A DNA stretch of 59,035 nucleotides from JBHYDC01 sp051861205. Its GTDB lineage: Bacteria; Pseudomonadota; Alphaproteobacteria; Rhizobiales; Pleomorphomonadaceae. Of this stretch, positions 15,648 through 25,133 are shown piece after piece; position 1 is the stretch's first letter; every line of letters starts with the position of its first letter. The translations under genes were made by a program, and so were the position numbers. The notes under the pieces were generated by a model that did not search any database, was not told the DNA's origin, and was given only the letters and a program-made list of their open reading frames with translations. The DNA is taken from positions 1-59,035 of the forward strand of contig JBHYDC010000025.1 of the NCBI GenBank assembly GCA_051861205.1, written 5' to 3'.

Positions 15648-17246
15648 ATGAATTTTTCTGAACTCGGGCTCAGCGAAAAAGTCTTGGCTGCCGTGGAAGC
15701 GGCCGGCTACACCCAGCCGACTCCGATCCAGGAGCAAGCCATTCCTCACGCCATAACCGGACGTGACGTGATCGGCATAGCCCAGACGGGCACAGGCAAG
15801 ACGGCCTCCTTCGTTCTTCCAATGCTGACGCTGCTCGAAAAGGGCCGCGCTCGGGCTCGTATGCCCCGGACGCTCATTTTGGAACCGACGCGCGAACTCG
15901 CGGCGCAGGTTGAAGAGACGTTCGTTCGCTATGCTCTCCATCAGAAGATCAGCATCGCCTTGCTGATCGGCGGCATGTCCTTCGATGAGCAGGACAAAAA
16001 GCTTGATCGCGGCGTGGATATCCTGATCGCGACGCCGGGCCGGCTTCTCGACCATTTCGAGCGCGGCAAGCTACTGCTCACGGGTGTCGAGATTTTGGTG
16101 ATCGACGAAGCGGACCGCATGCTGGATATGGGTTTCATCCCGGACATCGAGCGCATCTGCAAGCTGATCACCAAGTCGCACCAGACGTTGTTCTTCTCGG
16201 CGACCATGCCGCCGGAAATTCGCCGTCTCACCGACAGCTTCTTGAAGGATCCGGTGAAGATCGAGGTTGCAAAGCCGGCGACCACCGCGAAAACCGTCGT
16301 TCAGCGCGTCGTCGCGTCGGGCGGGGAAGATTTCGAGAAGCGGCAGGTTCTGCGCGATCTCATCGGCCAAGCCGTCGATTTGAAGAATGCGATCGTCTTC
16401 TGCAACCGCAAGCGCGATGTCGCGGTGCTCTACCGCAGCTTGGAAAAGCACGGCTTCAATGTGGGCGCGCTGCATGGCGATATGGACCAGCACGCCCGCA
16501 TGGCAACGCTGGATGCCTTCCGTAAGGGCACGCTGACCTTGCTGGTGGCGAGCGACGTTGCTGCGCGCGGATTGGACATTCCGGACGTCAGCCACGTGTA
16601 TAACTATGACGTTCCGATCCACGCCGAAGACTATGTGCACCGGATCGGCCGGACCGGCCGCGCAGGCCGCGCAGGTACGGCCGTGACGCTGGTGACGGGC
16701 GAAGAGTTGAAGCATCTCTCCGCCATCGAAAAGCTGACCGGTCAGGATCTGGAGTGGATGGGCGAGAAGGTCGAGCATGATCCGGAGGCGGCAAAGCGCC
16801 GTCGCGGACGGCGGACCGCCTCGAAGGACGGCGAAGGCCGCTCATCGCCCCGCGGGCGCAGCGAGCGCCCGGCTGCGGCTGCGGCCGCAACAGATACCGA
16901 CGCCCCGCAGTCTGAGCGGCGTGAGCCGCGCACTGTGCGGCGGACTGCGGATTCGCGCCAACCGCGCCGCCCAAGCGAAGATCGTGCTGCAAGGCCGGAG
17001 CGTACAGAAAAGGCTGAGCGCCCGCATCGCCGCGAACCGGTCGAGGCTGCCGAGGCGCGTAGACCGGAGCCGAAGCGCTCAGAGCCGATCCGCGCGGATT
17101 TCCTTGATCGCCCGGCCAATCCGCGATCGGGTGATCGCCAGCATCACCGCCGCGATCACGATGACGGTCCGGCTGTCGTGGGCCTTGGGGATCACGTTCC
17201 GGCTTTTCTTCTGCGGCCCGTCAAGGTCGTGAAGCAAGCGTCCTGA
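15648..17246 (+). CDS. rhlE: DEAD-box ATP-dependent RNA helicase (RhlE-like)
   Basis: RNA helicase of 532 residues for ribosome assembly and RNA turnover. The helicase core has all motifs: Q motif (PTPIQEQAIP, about 24-33), Walker A AQTGTGKT (45-52), PTRELA, the DEAD box (153-156), SAT (184-186), ARGLDIPDVSHV and HRIGRTGRAGRAG. After about residue 375 comes a low-complexity tail rich in Arg, Glu and Pro, usual for RhlE-type RNA-binding extensions. The protein ends with an ordered patch, VGLGDHVPAFLLRPVKV, that recurs in helicases of this group in the Hyphomicrobiales and may be a docking motif. A promoter lies about 100 bases upstream and a strong terminator follows. Confidence 0.92.
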   Translation: MNFSELGLSEKVLAAVEAAGYTQPTPIQEQAIPHAITGRDVIGIAQTGTGKTASFVLPMLTLLEKGRARARMPRTLILEPTRELAAQVEETFVRYALHQKISIALLIGGMSFDEQDKKLDRGVDILIATPGRLLDHFERGKLLLTGVEILVIDEADRMLDMGFIPDIERICKLITKSHQTLFFSATMPPEIRRLTDSFLKDPVKIEVAKPATTAKTVVQRVVASGGEDFEKRQVLRDLIGQAVDLKNAIVFCNRKRDVAVLYRSLEKHGFNVGALHGDMDQHARMATLDAFRKGTLTLLVASDVAARGLDIPDVSHVYNYDVPIHAEDYVHRIGRTGRAGRAGTAVTLVTGEELKHLSAIEKLTGQDLEWMGEKVEHDPEAAKRRRGRRTASKDGEGRSSPRGRSERPAAAAAATDTDAPQSERREPRTVRRTADSRQPRRPSEDRAARPERTEKAERPHRREPVEAAEARRPEPKRSEPIRADFLDRPANPRSGDRQHHRRDHDDGPAVVGLGDHVPAFLLRPVKVVKQAS

Positions 17247-17272
17247 TCCATCACAGTGCTTCTTATGTGAAT

Positions 17273-17304
17273 GCCCGGTCGAGCCCCCTCAACCGGGCTT
17301 TTTA
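17273..17304 (+). terminator. Rho-independent terminator after the helicase gene
   Basis: GCCCGGT (17273-17279) pairs with ACCGGGC (17292-17298) and is followed directly by a T-rich run. It starts about 26 bases after the helicase stop codon. Confidence 0.85.
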
Positions 17305-17331
17305 TTGTTGATTAGGCTGCAATAAATTGAT

Positions 17332-17354
17332 TGCATTCAATACTAACGAATGCA
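17332..17354. promoter_or_regulatory. Inverted repeat upstream of the GGDEF gene
   Basis: TGCATTC and GAATGCA are separated by 9 bases, in an AT-rich stretch about 120 bases upstream of the GGDEF start codon. A candidate operator; no regulator known. Confidence 0.3.
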
Positions 17355-17474
17355 TGTAATGATATAGACTTACCGGGTTCAGTTTTCTTCAATTTCTTTT
17401 GGTCATTAACCACATGTTCACCAGCTTAAGACTAAATTTAAAGAGAATGATGCCGTAGTAAACACGGGGTTAGC

Positions 17475-18545
17475 ATGAGTAAGTGCGAGGAATTCCAGCG
17501 CACCATTGGTTATGGCGAAGCAGCCCTTGGGCAGCTTCGTCGTAATGAGACGCCAGCTTACCCTCGTAACTATGAACTCTGGTACACATATTGCGCTGGG
17601 TTCAATCATGCTCTCAATAAAGCTGTAAACGACATTCTGCGCATTCGCGGACATATCGATCCGGAAGAAATTACTGCGATTTACAGTCAGTATCTTGCAC
17701 CGTCGCGGCTTGGCGACAGGATCGAGGAAGTCGGCGGGCGCATCGCCCGCGAAATCGGCGATGTTGTCGAGGCTATGGAAGTTACGATCGCGGCCAACGC
17801 CAACTATTGCGAAAGCCTGTCCGGAGCGACGACGCGGCTTTCCGACACGACCGATATCAAGCGGATCGGCACCATCGTCCAGGAACTGATCACAGCGACA
17901 CGGGCTACCGAGGCAACGAACCGAAACCTTGAAGCTCAGCTTGCTGAAAGCAAGCATCAGATCAACGAGTTGCAGGAAAGCCTCGATGCAATCCGCTTCG
18001 AGAGCTTGACCGACGAGTTGACGACGCTGGCGAACCGCAAGCACTTCGATCAATCGATCGAGCGGGCCGTCGTACAAGCCAGCGACGCGACCGAACCCTT
18101 CTCGCTGCTGATCACAGACATCGATAACTTTAAGGCGTTCAACGATACCTACGGCCACCAGACGGGCGATCAGGTGCTTCGTCTGGTCGGGCTTGCGGTC
18201 AAGCAGAACGTCAAGGGTCACGATATTGCGTGCCGTTACGGTGGAGAAGAGTTCTCGATCATTCTGCCGCGCACGAGCTTGGACAATGCCAAGCTGATCG
18301 CCGAGCAGATCCGCATTGCGGTTATGTCGAAGGAACTCGTGAAGCGGTCGACCGGGGAGAACCTGGGCTTCATCACCATCTCGATCGGCATTTCGACCTT
18401 CAGGCCCAATGATTCCGTTGGGTCTGTAATCGAGCGGGCGGACGCGGCGCTTTATCTGGCCAAGCGCACGGGCCGCAATCGCATCTGCACGGAACGCGAT
18501 CTCGACATCACACATGGCCGCCGGAAGGCTGGCCGGGTTGCCTGA
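17475..18545 (+). CDS. GGDEF-domain diguanylate cyclase
   Basis: Probable cyclic-di-GMP synthase of 356 residues. The C-terminal GGDEF domain (about 175-340) has SLTDELTTLANRKHFDQ, DIDNFKAFNDTYGHQTGDQ and the active loop RYGGEEF (GGEEF at 256-260), consistent with activity. The inhibitory I-site position five residues upstream reads KGHD instead of RxxD, so product feedback may be weakened. The N-terminal 170 residues are soluble and mostly helical, with a coiled-coil segment just before the GGDEF domain (about 145-172). They begin with a YPRNYELWYTY pattern seen in a family of alphaproteobacterial cyclases; no ligand-binding domain is recognised. It occupies the place next to comEC where lexA often lies in related genomes. 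Confidence 0.88.
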   Translation: MSKCEEFQRTIGYGEAALGQLRRNETPAYPRNYELWYTYCAGFNHALNKAVNDILRIRGHIDPEEITAIYSQYLAPSRLGDRIEEVGGRIAREIGDVVEAMEVTIAANANYCESLSGATTRLSDTTDIKRIGTIVQELITATRATEATNRNLEAQLAESKHQINELQESLDAIRFESLTDELTTLANRKHFDQSIERAVVQASDATEPFSLLITDIDNFKAFNDTYGHQTGDQVLRLVGLAVKQNVKGHDIACRYGGEEFSIILPRTSLDNAKLIAEQIRIAVMSKELVKRSTGENLGFITISIGISTFRPNDSVGSVIERADAALYLAKRTGRNRICTERDLDITHGRRKAGRVA

Positions 18546-18549
18546 GCAA

Positions 18550-20751
18550 TCAGCCGCCGTGCCATATGCGGCGGCTTGCCGGTATTGCTTCGCCGATCGG
18601 GGTGAGGCGGGGCTTTTCGCCCGTCCAGTCCAACTGGAAGCTGCGGGCCCCTGACGCTTCAAGATCCGTCCTGTCCAATACCACCGAGCGCTCCGAGCAC
18701 CAGCGCGGTGCATCGAGCGGTGTGATCACCAAAGTTGCACGCCCGCATTCGTCGCCGAAAGCAACCGGCTGCCGGACGAGGGCGGCGATCACGCGTCCCT
18801 CCCCTTCCAGCGCAACGCAGGCCTCCTTGTCGCAGGCGGTGCCGGCAACGAGACTGCTATCGCGGGGAATGCGCGGATCACCCAGGGCGGCGAGCCAAAG
18901 CTCGGTCTCGAACCCGGACGCACGGCCGAGCACGAGGAGCGCTCCCGTCCTGTCCACCAGCAAGGCCCGGTCGCCGTCGCCGGAAACGATCAAGCCTGGG
19001 CGCGTGGCGAAAGGCGATAAGATGAGGCCGGCTGCGATGACGAGATAGCCGGGGCTCCGGGCAGCGCCGGTCCACAGACAGACCCACAGGCCGCCGGCTA
19101 CGAGCAGGAGCGTTCCGGCGAGCGCGGGCCGGCCGAGCGTGCCGCCGCCGGGCGTCCACGCCGCAACCTCTTCGGCGATGACGATCATCAGATCGATGCC
19201 CCAGCCCATGAGTTTGAGCGGCCACACCTCTAGCCCGGCCGGCATGGCAAGAGCGGATACGAGCGCGGACGGCATCACCACGAAGGAGACAAGCGGCGTG
19301 GCGAGGAGATTGGCGACGAGGCCGAGCGGGGCGAATCGGTTGAAATGATGAAGCGCGATCGGCCCCGTCGCGAGGCCGGCGATGAGCGATGTGAGCAACG
19401 ATGCGCCGATCCAGCGCAGGGCAACGCCGCCGGCCCGGATGGCCGGATTGATGTCGCCTGCATCTGGAGGCGGTTTTCGCCTTGCGCCAAGAGCCTCATA
19501 GCCTGCAATCAGGGCGGTGACGGCGGCAAAGGACATTTGCGCGCCGGGATCGAGCACCGCCTCAGGCTCGATCGCGAGGATCAGCAAGGCCGCGACGGCG
19601 ACGACGCGCAGCGACAGGGCTTGCCTGTCTACCAGGATGGCCGCGAGCGCGACGCCGATCATGATCGCGGAGCGTTCGGCCGGCACGCTCAAGCCGGAAA
19701 TCACCATGTAAGCGAAGGTGCCCGCCATGGCCGCCCCGGCCGCGAGCTTCTTCACCGGCCACGTCAGGGCGATGATCGGAACCAAAGCGAGGCCGTAGCG
19801 CAAACCGCCGAACAAGCAGGCAGCCACCATGGCCATGTGCAGCCCCGAAATGGAGAGGATGTGGCTGAGCCCGGAAATGCGCATGGCTTCGTCGGTATCG
19901 GGATCGATGGCGCCCCGGTCGCCGACGATCAGCGCGGCCGCGATGGCGCCGGTCTCGCCCGGCAAGACCTCTCGGATGCGGGTGGAAACGGCTTGGCGGA
20001 AGCGCTCGACGGCGGCAAGCGCGGTGAATTCGGCTGAGAGATCGGTGGGAGCCGGAAGTATTTCGGGTTTGCCAAGGCTGAACCCGACACCGCCGATCTC
20101 TTGGAAGTAAGCCGTGCGTGCAAAATCATAGCCGCCGGGAATGAGCGGCGGCTGCGGCGGGCCAATACGCGCCAAGAGCTTGATGCCGGACCCTGGAACC
20201 GGTGCGCCGGTCAATCCGCGCACCGCGATTCGCACGCGCTTGGGCAGGCCGACCTTTGGCGCGGGGTCGATGGCGGTCGGCCTGATGAGGATGCGGTATC
20301 CCCTGCTCTCGCGGTCCTCAACGGCCTCGACAACGCCGGTTATGGTGACGGTGCGTTGCGCGGGAAGGCGCGGGGTTTCGGCGCGAAGGGTGGATATTTC
20401 GGCGGCGGCCATTCCAAGCGCCATGAGGACGAGCAGCATCAACGGAAAGGCAAGCGCGCCGGTGCGGATGCGGATGCCGGCAAGCGCCAGCAAAACGGCG
20501 CAAACGGGGCCGAAGATCTGCCACGTCTGCGGTTCGAACGGCAGCATGAAAAAGAGGGCGGCGCCGATGCCGAAGGCTACCGGCCACCAGAGGAAGCCGC
20601 GCCGGTACTCCAGATCGCGGATCACGGCGGCTGCAAAAGCGCGCCAACCTTCGGCGACCATGGCGGGGATGCGACTTGAGGGCTGGGCGCGGCGTTCCCG
20701 GTTCCGCACGTGGCCCCCAACTCCCGTGAACACGTTTTGCGATCGTCGCAA
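18550..20751 (-). CDS. comEC: ComEC/Rec2-family DNA-uptake channel protein
   Basis: Inner-membrane protein of up to 733 residues, homologous to the channel that moves single-stranded DNA into the cytoplasm in competent bacteria. An N-terminal DUF4131-type region with an OB-like fold (about 70-220) is followed by the Competence domain (about 255-530), with LSHILSISGLHMAMVAACLFG and FAAVTALIAGYEAL. The C-terminal part (about 560-733) carries a domain seen in other alphaproteobacterial ComECs. The HxHxDH motif of the metallo-beta-lactamase domain is absent, so it would not be nuclease-active. The start is unclear: TTG 20751 opens the frame, and ATG 20661 gives a protein starting MVAEGWRAF. It is divergent from gltX. 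Confidence 0.87.
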   Translation of the reverse strand: MRRSQNVFTGVGGHVRNRERRAQPSSRIPAMVAEGWRAFAAAVIRDLEYRRGFLWWPVAFGIGAALFFMLPFEPQTWQIFGPVCAVLLALAGIRIRTGALAFPLMLLVLMALGMAAAEISTLRAETPRLPAQRTVTITGVVEAVEDRESRGYRILIRPTAIDPAPKVGLPKRVRIAVRGLTGAPVPGSGIKLLARIGPPQPPLIPGGYDFARTAYFQEIGGVGFSLGKPEILPAPTDLSAEFTALAAVERFRQAVSTRIREVLPGETGAIAAALIVGDRGAIDPDTDEAMRISGLSHILSISGLHMAMVAACLFGGLRYGLALVPIIALTWPVKKLAAGAAMAGTFAYMVISGLSVPAERSAIMIGVALAAILVDRQALSLRVVAVAALLILAIEPEAVLDPGAQMSFAAVTALIAGYEALGARRKPPPDAGDINPAIRAGGVALRWIGASLLTSLIAGLATGPIALHHFNRFAPLGLVANLLATPLVSFVVMPSALVSALAMPAGLEVWPLKLMGWGIDLMIVIAEEVAAWTPGGGTLGRPALAGTLLLVAGGLWVCLWTGAARSPGYLVIAAGLILSPFATRPGLIVSGDGDRALLVDRTGALLVLGRASGFETELWLAALGDPRIPRDSSLVAGTACDKEACVALEGEGRVIAALVRQPVAFGDECGRATLVITPLDAPRWCSERSVVLDRTDLEASGARSFQLDWTGEKPRLTPIGEAIPASRRIWHGG

Positions 20752-20849
20752 GGAAGTGCTAAAGCACCGCGGCTCCGTCGGGGACGTGTTGTTGGGCGTC
20801 CGTCGGAACGCTTGAGTCTCCCGTCCCAGAGCCCGTGGAAATAATACTG

Positions 20850-22271
20850 ATGCCAGATCCCGTCGTCACGCGTTTTGCACCGTCTCCGACCGGATTCCTG
20901 CACATCGGCGGGGCCCGCACGGCGCTGTTCAATTGGCTCTATGCCAAGCGGCACGGCGGCACGATGCTGCTGCGGATCGAGGATACCGACCGGGAACGCT
21001 CCACCCAAGCCGCCGTCGACGCGATCATCGACGGCCTGACCTGGCTGGGGCTGACGTGGGAGGGTGAACCGATCTCGCAGTTCGAGCGCGCCGGGCGCCA
21101 TTCCGACGTCGCACGCGAGTTGGTGGCCGCGGGCAAGGCCTATTACTGCTTCTGCACGAGCGAAGAGCTTGACGCCATGCGCGAGCAAGCCAAAGCCGAG
21201 GGGCGCCCTCCCCGCTATGACGGGCGCTGGCGCGACCGCGATCCCGCCGAAGCGCCGGCCGGCGTGAAGCCGACCATCCGGATCAAGGCTCCGCTCGCGG
21301 GCGAGACGGTGATCGAGGATGCGGTGCAGGGCACCGTGGTGTTCCCGAACAAGGACCTCGACGACTTCATCATTCTGCGTTCGGACGGAACGCCGACGTA
21401 TATGCACGCCGTGGTGGTGGACGACCGCGATATGGGCGTGACGCAAATCATTCGCGGCGACGATCACCTGACCAATTCGGCGCGCCAGAAGATCATCTAC
21501 GACGCGCTTGGCTGGGAGATGCCGAAGCTTGCGCATATTCCACTGATCCACGGGCCGGACGGCGCCAAGCTATCCAAGCGGCACGGCGCGCTTGGGGTGG
21601 ATGCCTACCGGGCCATGGGGTATCTGCCGAGCGCGCTGCGGAACTATCTCGTGCGGCTTGGCTGGGCGCATGGCGACAAGGAAATGTTCTCGACCGGGGA
21701 GATGATCGCCCTCTTCGATCTGGAGGGCATCGGCCGTTCGCCCTCCCGCTTCGATTTCGCAAAGCTGGAAAACCTCAACGGCCAGTATATCCGCCATACC
21801 CCGGACGCCGAGTTGGTGGCGCATATCGAGGTGCTGCTCGATCATGTGCCCGAGTATGCGCCTGTGAAGGCGAAGCTGGATGCGGCCATGCGCGACAAAC
21901 TCATCGCCGCGATGCCCGGCCTTAAAGAGCGTGCGAAGACGCTACGCGAAATCGTGGACGGGGCCACCTATCTCTATGCCGACCGGCCGTTGGCGCGTGA
22001 CGACAAAGCCGCCGCTCTGCTGGATGAGGCCGGAAAGGCCGCGCTCGTGAATATGCTGCCGCGCCTTGCCGGATTGGGCGCCTGGACGGCGGAAAGCACG
22101 GAGGCCGAGGTGCGCGCGTTCGCCGAGGAAACGGGCGTGAAGCTGGGCAAGGTGGCGCAGCCGCTGCGCGCTGCCCTCACCGGCCGATCGACTTCACCGC
22201 CGGTGTTCGATGTGCTGGCCGTTCTGGGGCGCGAGGAAAGCATCGGCCGGATCGGGGATGCGCTGGTTTAG
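20850..22271 (+). CDS. gltX: Glutamyl-tRNA synthetase
   Basis: Class I aminoacyl-tRNA synthetase that charges tRNA-Glu, 473 residues. Catalytic-domain motifs are RFAPSPTGFLHIGGARTALF (HIGG form of HIGH), LLRIEDTDRERS and the KLSKRHGA motif (KMSKS equivalent). The C-terminal anticodon-binding region ends GREESIGRIGDALV. ATG 20850 was preferred over an upstream in-frame GTG at 20835 because it gives the standard MPDPVVTRFAPSPTG start. The protein is of the discriminating length; a second GltX elsewhere, as in many alphaproteobacteria, cannot be excluded. It is followed by gltA after a 316-base leader. Confidence 0.97.
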   Translation: MPDPVVTRFAPSPTGFLHIGGARTALFNWLYAKRHGGTMLLRIEDTDRERSTQAAVDAIIDGLTWLGLTWEGEPISQFERAGRHSDVARELVAAGKAYYCFCTSEELDAMREQAKAEGRPPRYDGRWRDRDPAEAPAGVKPTIRIKAPLAGETVIEDAVQGTVVFPNKDLDDFIILRSDGTPTYMHAVVVDDRDMGVTQIIRGDDHLTNSARQKIIYDALGWEMPKLAHIPLIHGPDGAKLSKRHGALGVDAYRAMGYLPSALRNYLVRLGWAHGDKEMFSTGEMIALFDLEGIGRSPSRFDFAKLENLNGQYIRHTPDAELVAHIEVLLDHVPEYAPVKAKLDAAMRDKLIAAMPGLKERAKTLREIVDGATYLYADRPLARDDKAAALLDEAGKAALVNMLPRLAGLGAWTAESTEAEVRAFAEETGVKLGKVAQPLRAALTGRSTSPPVFDVLAVLGREESIGRIGDALV

Positions 22272-22587
22272 CCCGAGCGGCGCATCCGCTCTTTGCTGCA
22301 CTGCACCTTTCGCGCGCGGGGCGAGCGACGTATTGCTGATATGGCTTCGTTTTCTGTCGCTTGACTGGATTGCGCATTTTCGTCCGAAAGCTTTGTTTAC
22401 CGCGGCGCCCGCGTGTTGATACGAAGGACGGAGGGCCCCACCCTGTGCGCCTGCTTGCCGCAGGGGGATAATTCCGCTACGCACAACAGAAGGCGCTCGG
22501 AACCTGGGTCTACGGCGTCCGTTGACGTAAACGGAACCTTGCCGCCGCTCCTGCGGGCTCCAATCGATCATCTGGAGGTCAGACCGA
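22272..22587 (+). promoter_or_regulatory. 316-base gltA leader region
   Basis: No coding sequence is supported. It ends with a good ribosome-binding site (CTGGAGG) about 11 bases before the gltA ATG. An internal short inverted repeat (CCGTT, AACGG) lies near 22519-22534. A promoter is expected here, but no clear -35/-10 pair was found. Confidence 0.4.
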
Positions 22588-23880
22588 ATGAGTGATGTAA
22601 AAGCCTCCCTCTCCATTGGCGATCAGACCTACGAGTTCCCCGTCAAGGACGGTTCGGTTGGGCCCAGCGTCGTGGATATCTCCTCGCTTTACGCGAAGAC
22701 GGGACACTTCACCTACGACCCCGGCTTTACCTCCACGGCGGCCTGCGAGTCGAAGATCACATATATCGACGGCGACAAGGGCATTTTGCTCTATCGCGGC
22801 TATCCGATCGAGCAGATCGCCGAACAGGGCGATTTCCTGGAAACTTGCTACCTGCTGCTCTACGGCGACCTGCCGAACAAGGCGCAGAAGGAAGACTTCG
22901 ACATGCGGGTCACGCGCCACACGATGGTGCATGAGCAAATGTCGCGCTTCTTCTCGGGCTTTCGCCGCGACGCGCATCCGATGGCCGTTCTCACCGGCTG
23001 CGTCGGCGCGCTTTCGGCCTTTTATCATGACAGCACGGATATTTCCGATCCGCACCAGCGCATGGTGGCATCGCTGCGCATGATCGCCAAGCTGCCGACG
23101 ATTGCGGCCATGGCCTTCAAGTATTCCATCGGCCAACCGTTCGTTTATCCCAAGAACGACCTGGACTACGCTTCGAATTTCCTGCGCATGTGCTTCTCTG
23201 TGCCGTGCGAGGATTATGTGGTGAACCCGGTTCTGGCCCGCGCCATGGACCGGATCTTCATTCTGCACGCCGATCACGAGCAGAATGCGTCGACCTCGAC
23301 CGTTCGCCTCGCGGGTTCTTCGGGTGCGAACCCCTTCGCCTGCATCGCGGCCGGCATTGCCTGCCTTTGGGGCCCGGCCCATGGCGGTGCGAATGAGGCG
23401 GCGCTCAACATGCTGGCGGAAATCGGCTCTGTCGACCGTATTCCGGAGTACATCCGCCGCGCCAAGGACAAGAACGATCCGTTCCGCCTGATGGGCTTCG
23501 GCCACCGCGTCTACAAGAACTACGATCCCCGCGCGCGCATCATGCAGAAGACGACGCATGAAGTTCTTGCCGAACTCGGCATCGGCGACGATCCGCTGCT
23601 GCATGTGGCGGTGGAATTGGAGAAGATCGCGCTTTCCGACGAGTATTTCGTCGAGAAGAAGCTTTATCCCAACATCGACTTCTACTCCGGCATCACGCTG
23701 CGTGCGCTGGGCTTCCCCACGACCATGTTCACCGTGCTGTTCGCCCTCGCCCGCACCGTGGGCTGGATCGCGCAGTGGAAGGAAATGATCGAGGATCCGG
23801 GCCAGCGCATCGGCCGTCCGCGCCAGCTTTACACCGGCGCCCCGAACCGCAGCTATGTGCCGATGAACGATCGGCGCTGA
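22588..23880 (+). CDS. gltA: Citrate synthase (type II, hexameric type)
   Basis: Condenses acetyl-CoA and oxaloacetate to citrate; 430 residues, the length of Gram-negative type II enzymes. Visible landmarks: LLYRGYPIEQIAEQGDFLETCYLL, HADHEQNASTSTVRLAGSS, the active-site histidines in WGPAHGGANEA and GFGHRVYKNYDPRA, and the catalytic aspartate in NIDFYSG. A strong ribosome-binding site precedes the ATG. A rho-independent terminator follows 22 bases after the stop, separating it from the convergent lpxB group. Confidence 0.97.
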   Translation: MSDVKASLSIGDQTYEFPVKDGSVGPSVVDISSLYAKTGHFTYDPGFTSTAACESKITYIDGDKGILLYRGYPIEQIAEQGDFLETCYLLLYGDLPNKAQKEDFDMRVTRHTMVHEQMSRFFSGFRRDAHPMAVLTGCVGALSAFYHDSTDISDPHQRMVASLRMIAKLPTIAAMAFKYSIGQPFVYPKNDLDYASNFLRMCFSVPCEDYVVNPVLARAMDRIFILHADHEQNASTSTVRLAGSSGANPFACIAAGIACLWGPAHGGANEAALNMLAEIGSVDRIPEYIRRAKDKNDPFRLMGFGHRVYKNYDPRARIMQKTTHEVLAELGIGDDPLLHVAVELEKIALSDEYFVEKKLYPNIDFYSGITLRALGFPTTMFTVLFALARTVGWIAQWKEMIEDPGQRIGRPRQLYTGAPNRSYVPMNDRR

Positions 23881-23902
23881 GGTGAGTTGAAAATCGTGTT
23901 TG

Positions 23903-23924
23903 GGGCGCCTTCGGGCGCCCTTTT
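23903..23924 (+). terminator. Rho-independent terminator after gltA
   Basis: GGGCGCC and GGCGCCC pair around a TTCG tetraloop, followed by TTTT. The UUCG loop makes it especially stable. It is also positioned to act on lpxB transcripts arriving from the other strand, though without a T-run on that side. Confidence 0.9.
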
Positions 23925-23942
23925 CATTGGAGGCTTAGAGCC

Positions 23943-25133
23943 TTAACCGCGCTTGTGGCCAGCGACTTCAAGCACAACGTCGGCCGCTGTGTCTGCTGCG
24001 GGGCGGCCATGCGGCAGTGCCATCGCCTGCCAGAGCTTTTCAAGGGCGGCACTTTGGGCGCGCCGCTTGGGGCTGTCTTCAAGGTATGGCGCGAGTTCTG
24101 GGGTGAGAATAGCCGCCGTCACGTCGGGGTCCAGAAAATCGGGCACGATGCGATCGCCGAGGATGATGTTGGCAAGCACCATGGAATTCACCTGAACCTG
24201 CCCTGGAATGCGCCGAACAATCTCGGTGACGAGCTTGAAAACGGGGTCGCGGATATAGGCAACGACGGTTGGCACACCGGCGAGCGCAAGTTCCAACGTT
24301 ACCGTTCCAGAGGTGGCAAGCGCTGCATGGGCCCGGCGGAAGGCCGCGAATTTTTCCGCCTCGCCGCTTACGACCTGCGGCACGATCGCCCAATCGGCCG
24401 TCTCGCGGCGGATCCGGTCGGCGAGGCGCGGGACGGCGGGGATGACCAGTTCAAAGGGACGGCCTGTTGACGCGAGCTGCGCGACGGTTTGGCCGAACAC
24501 GCGGAGCATCCGATCGATTTCGCCGCCGCGACTGCCCGGCAGTACGAGGAGCAAAGGTTTCTCGGTTTGACCGATCGGCGTGCGCTCGTTCGGGGCGGGC
24601 TGCAACAGCGCCGGCCGGTCTATCAGGGGATGGCCGACATAGGTTGTGGGCGGACCGCCGAGCTTGGCGTGAATGGCCGGCTCGAAGGGCAAAAGCGCGA
24701 GAAGATGGTCCGTATAGGCCGCCATTTTGCGGGCGCGCCCAGGCCGCCAAGCCCATACGGAGGGTGAAACATAATCAACGATCGGCAAGCCAGGGCGCCG
24801 CTGGCGGATTTTCTTGGCCACGCGGTGCGTGAAATCCGGACTATCGATGATCACAACAATGTCGGGGTTAGCAGCCAGCGCGGCGTCCACGGTTTGCCGG
24901 ATCCGCTTCAGGATCGTGGGCAGTCGGCCGATGACCGCCGTGATGCCCATGACCGCGATATCGTGAAGCGGAAACAGCGGCGCAAGGCCGCGTTCGGCCA
25001 TCCGCTCGCCGCCAAGGCCGGAAAAGCGCACGGCGCCGCCGGTTTTTTCCCGCAAGGCATCCATCAGCCGGCTGCCGAGCTGGTCGCCGGATTCTTCGCC
25101 CACCACCAGAAACACGTGAAGCGGCGCGCTCAT
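23943..25133 (-). CDS. lpxB: Lipid-A-disaccharide synthase
   Basis: GT19 glycosyltransferase of 396 residues that joins UDP-2,3-diacylglucosamine and lipid X to make the lipid A disaccharide at the inner membrane. Family markers are LVVGEESGDQLGSRLMDAL at the N-terminus, FSGLGGERMAERGL, IDSPDFTHRVAKKIR, YVSPSVWAWRPGRARKMA, LPGSRGGEI and ATSGTVTLELALAGVPTVVAY. Its start codon overlaps the lpxI stop by 4 bases (ATGA), so translation is probably coupled. Last gene of the long lpxD-fabZ-lpxA-lpxI-lpxB run. Confidence 0.96.
   Translation of the reverse strand: MSAPLHVFLVVGEESGDQLGSRLMDALREKTGGAVRFSGLGGERMAERGLAPLFPLHDIAVMGITAVIGRLPTILKRIRQTVDAALAANPDIVVIIDSPDFTHRVAKKIRQRRPGLPIVDYVSPSVWAWRPGRARKMAAYTDHLLALLPFEPAIHAKLGGPPTTYVGHPLIDRPALLQPAPNERTPIGQTEKPLLLVLPGSRGGEIDRMLRVFGQTVAQLASTGRPFELVIPAVPRLADRIRRETADWAIVPQVVSGEAEKFAAFRRAHAALATSGTVTLELALAGVPTVVAYIRDPVFKLVTEIVRRIPGQVQVNSMVLANIILGDRIVPDFLDPDVTAAILTPELAPYLEDSPKRRAQSAALEKLWQAMALPHGRPAADTAADVVLEVAGHKRG

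Noticed and set aside
17418..18713. 431-codon minus-strand frame opposite the GGDEF gene
   Set aside because: Antisense shadow with no family pattern.
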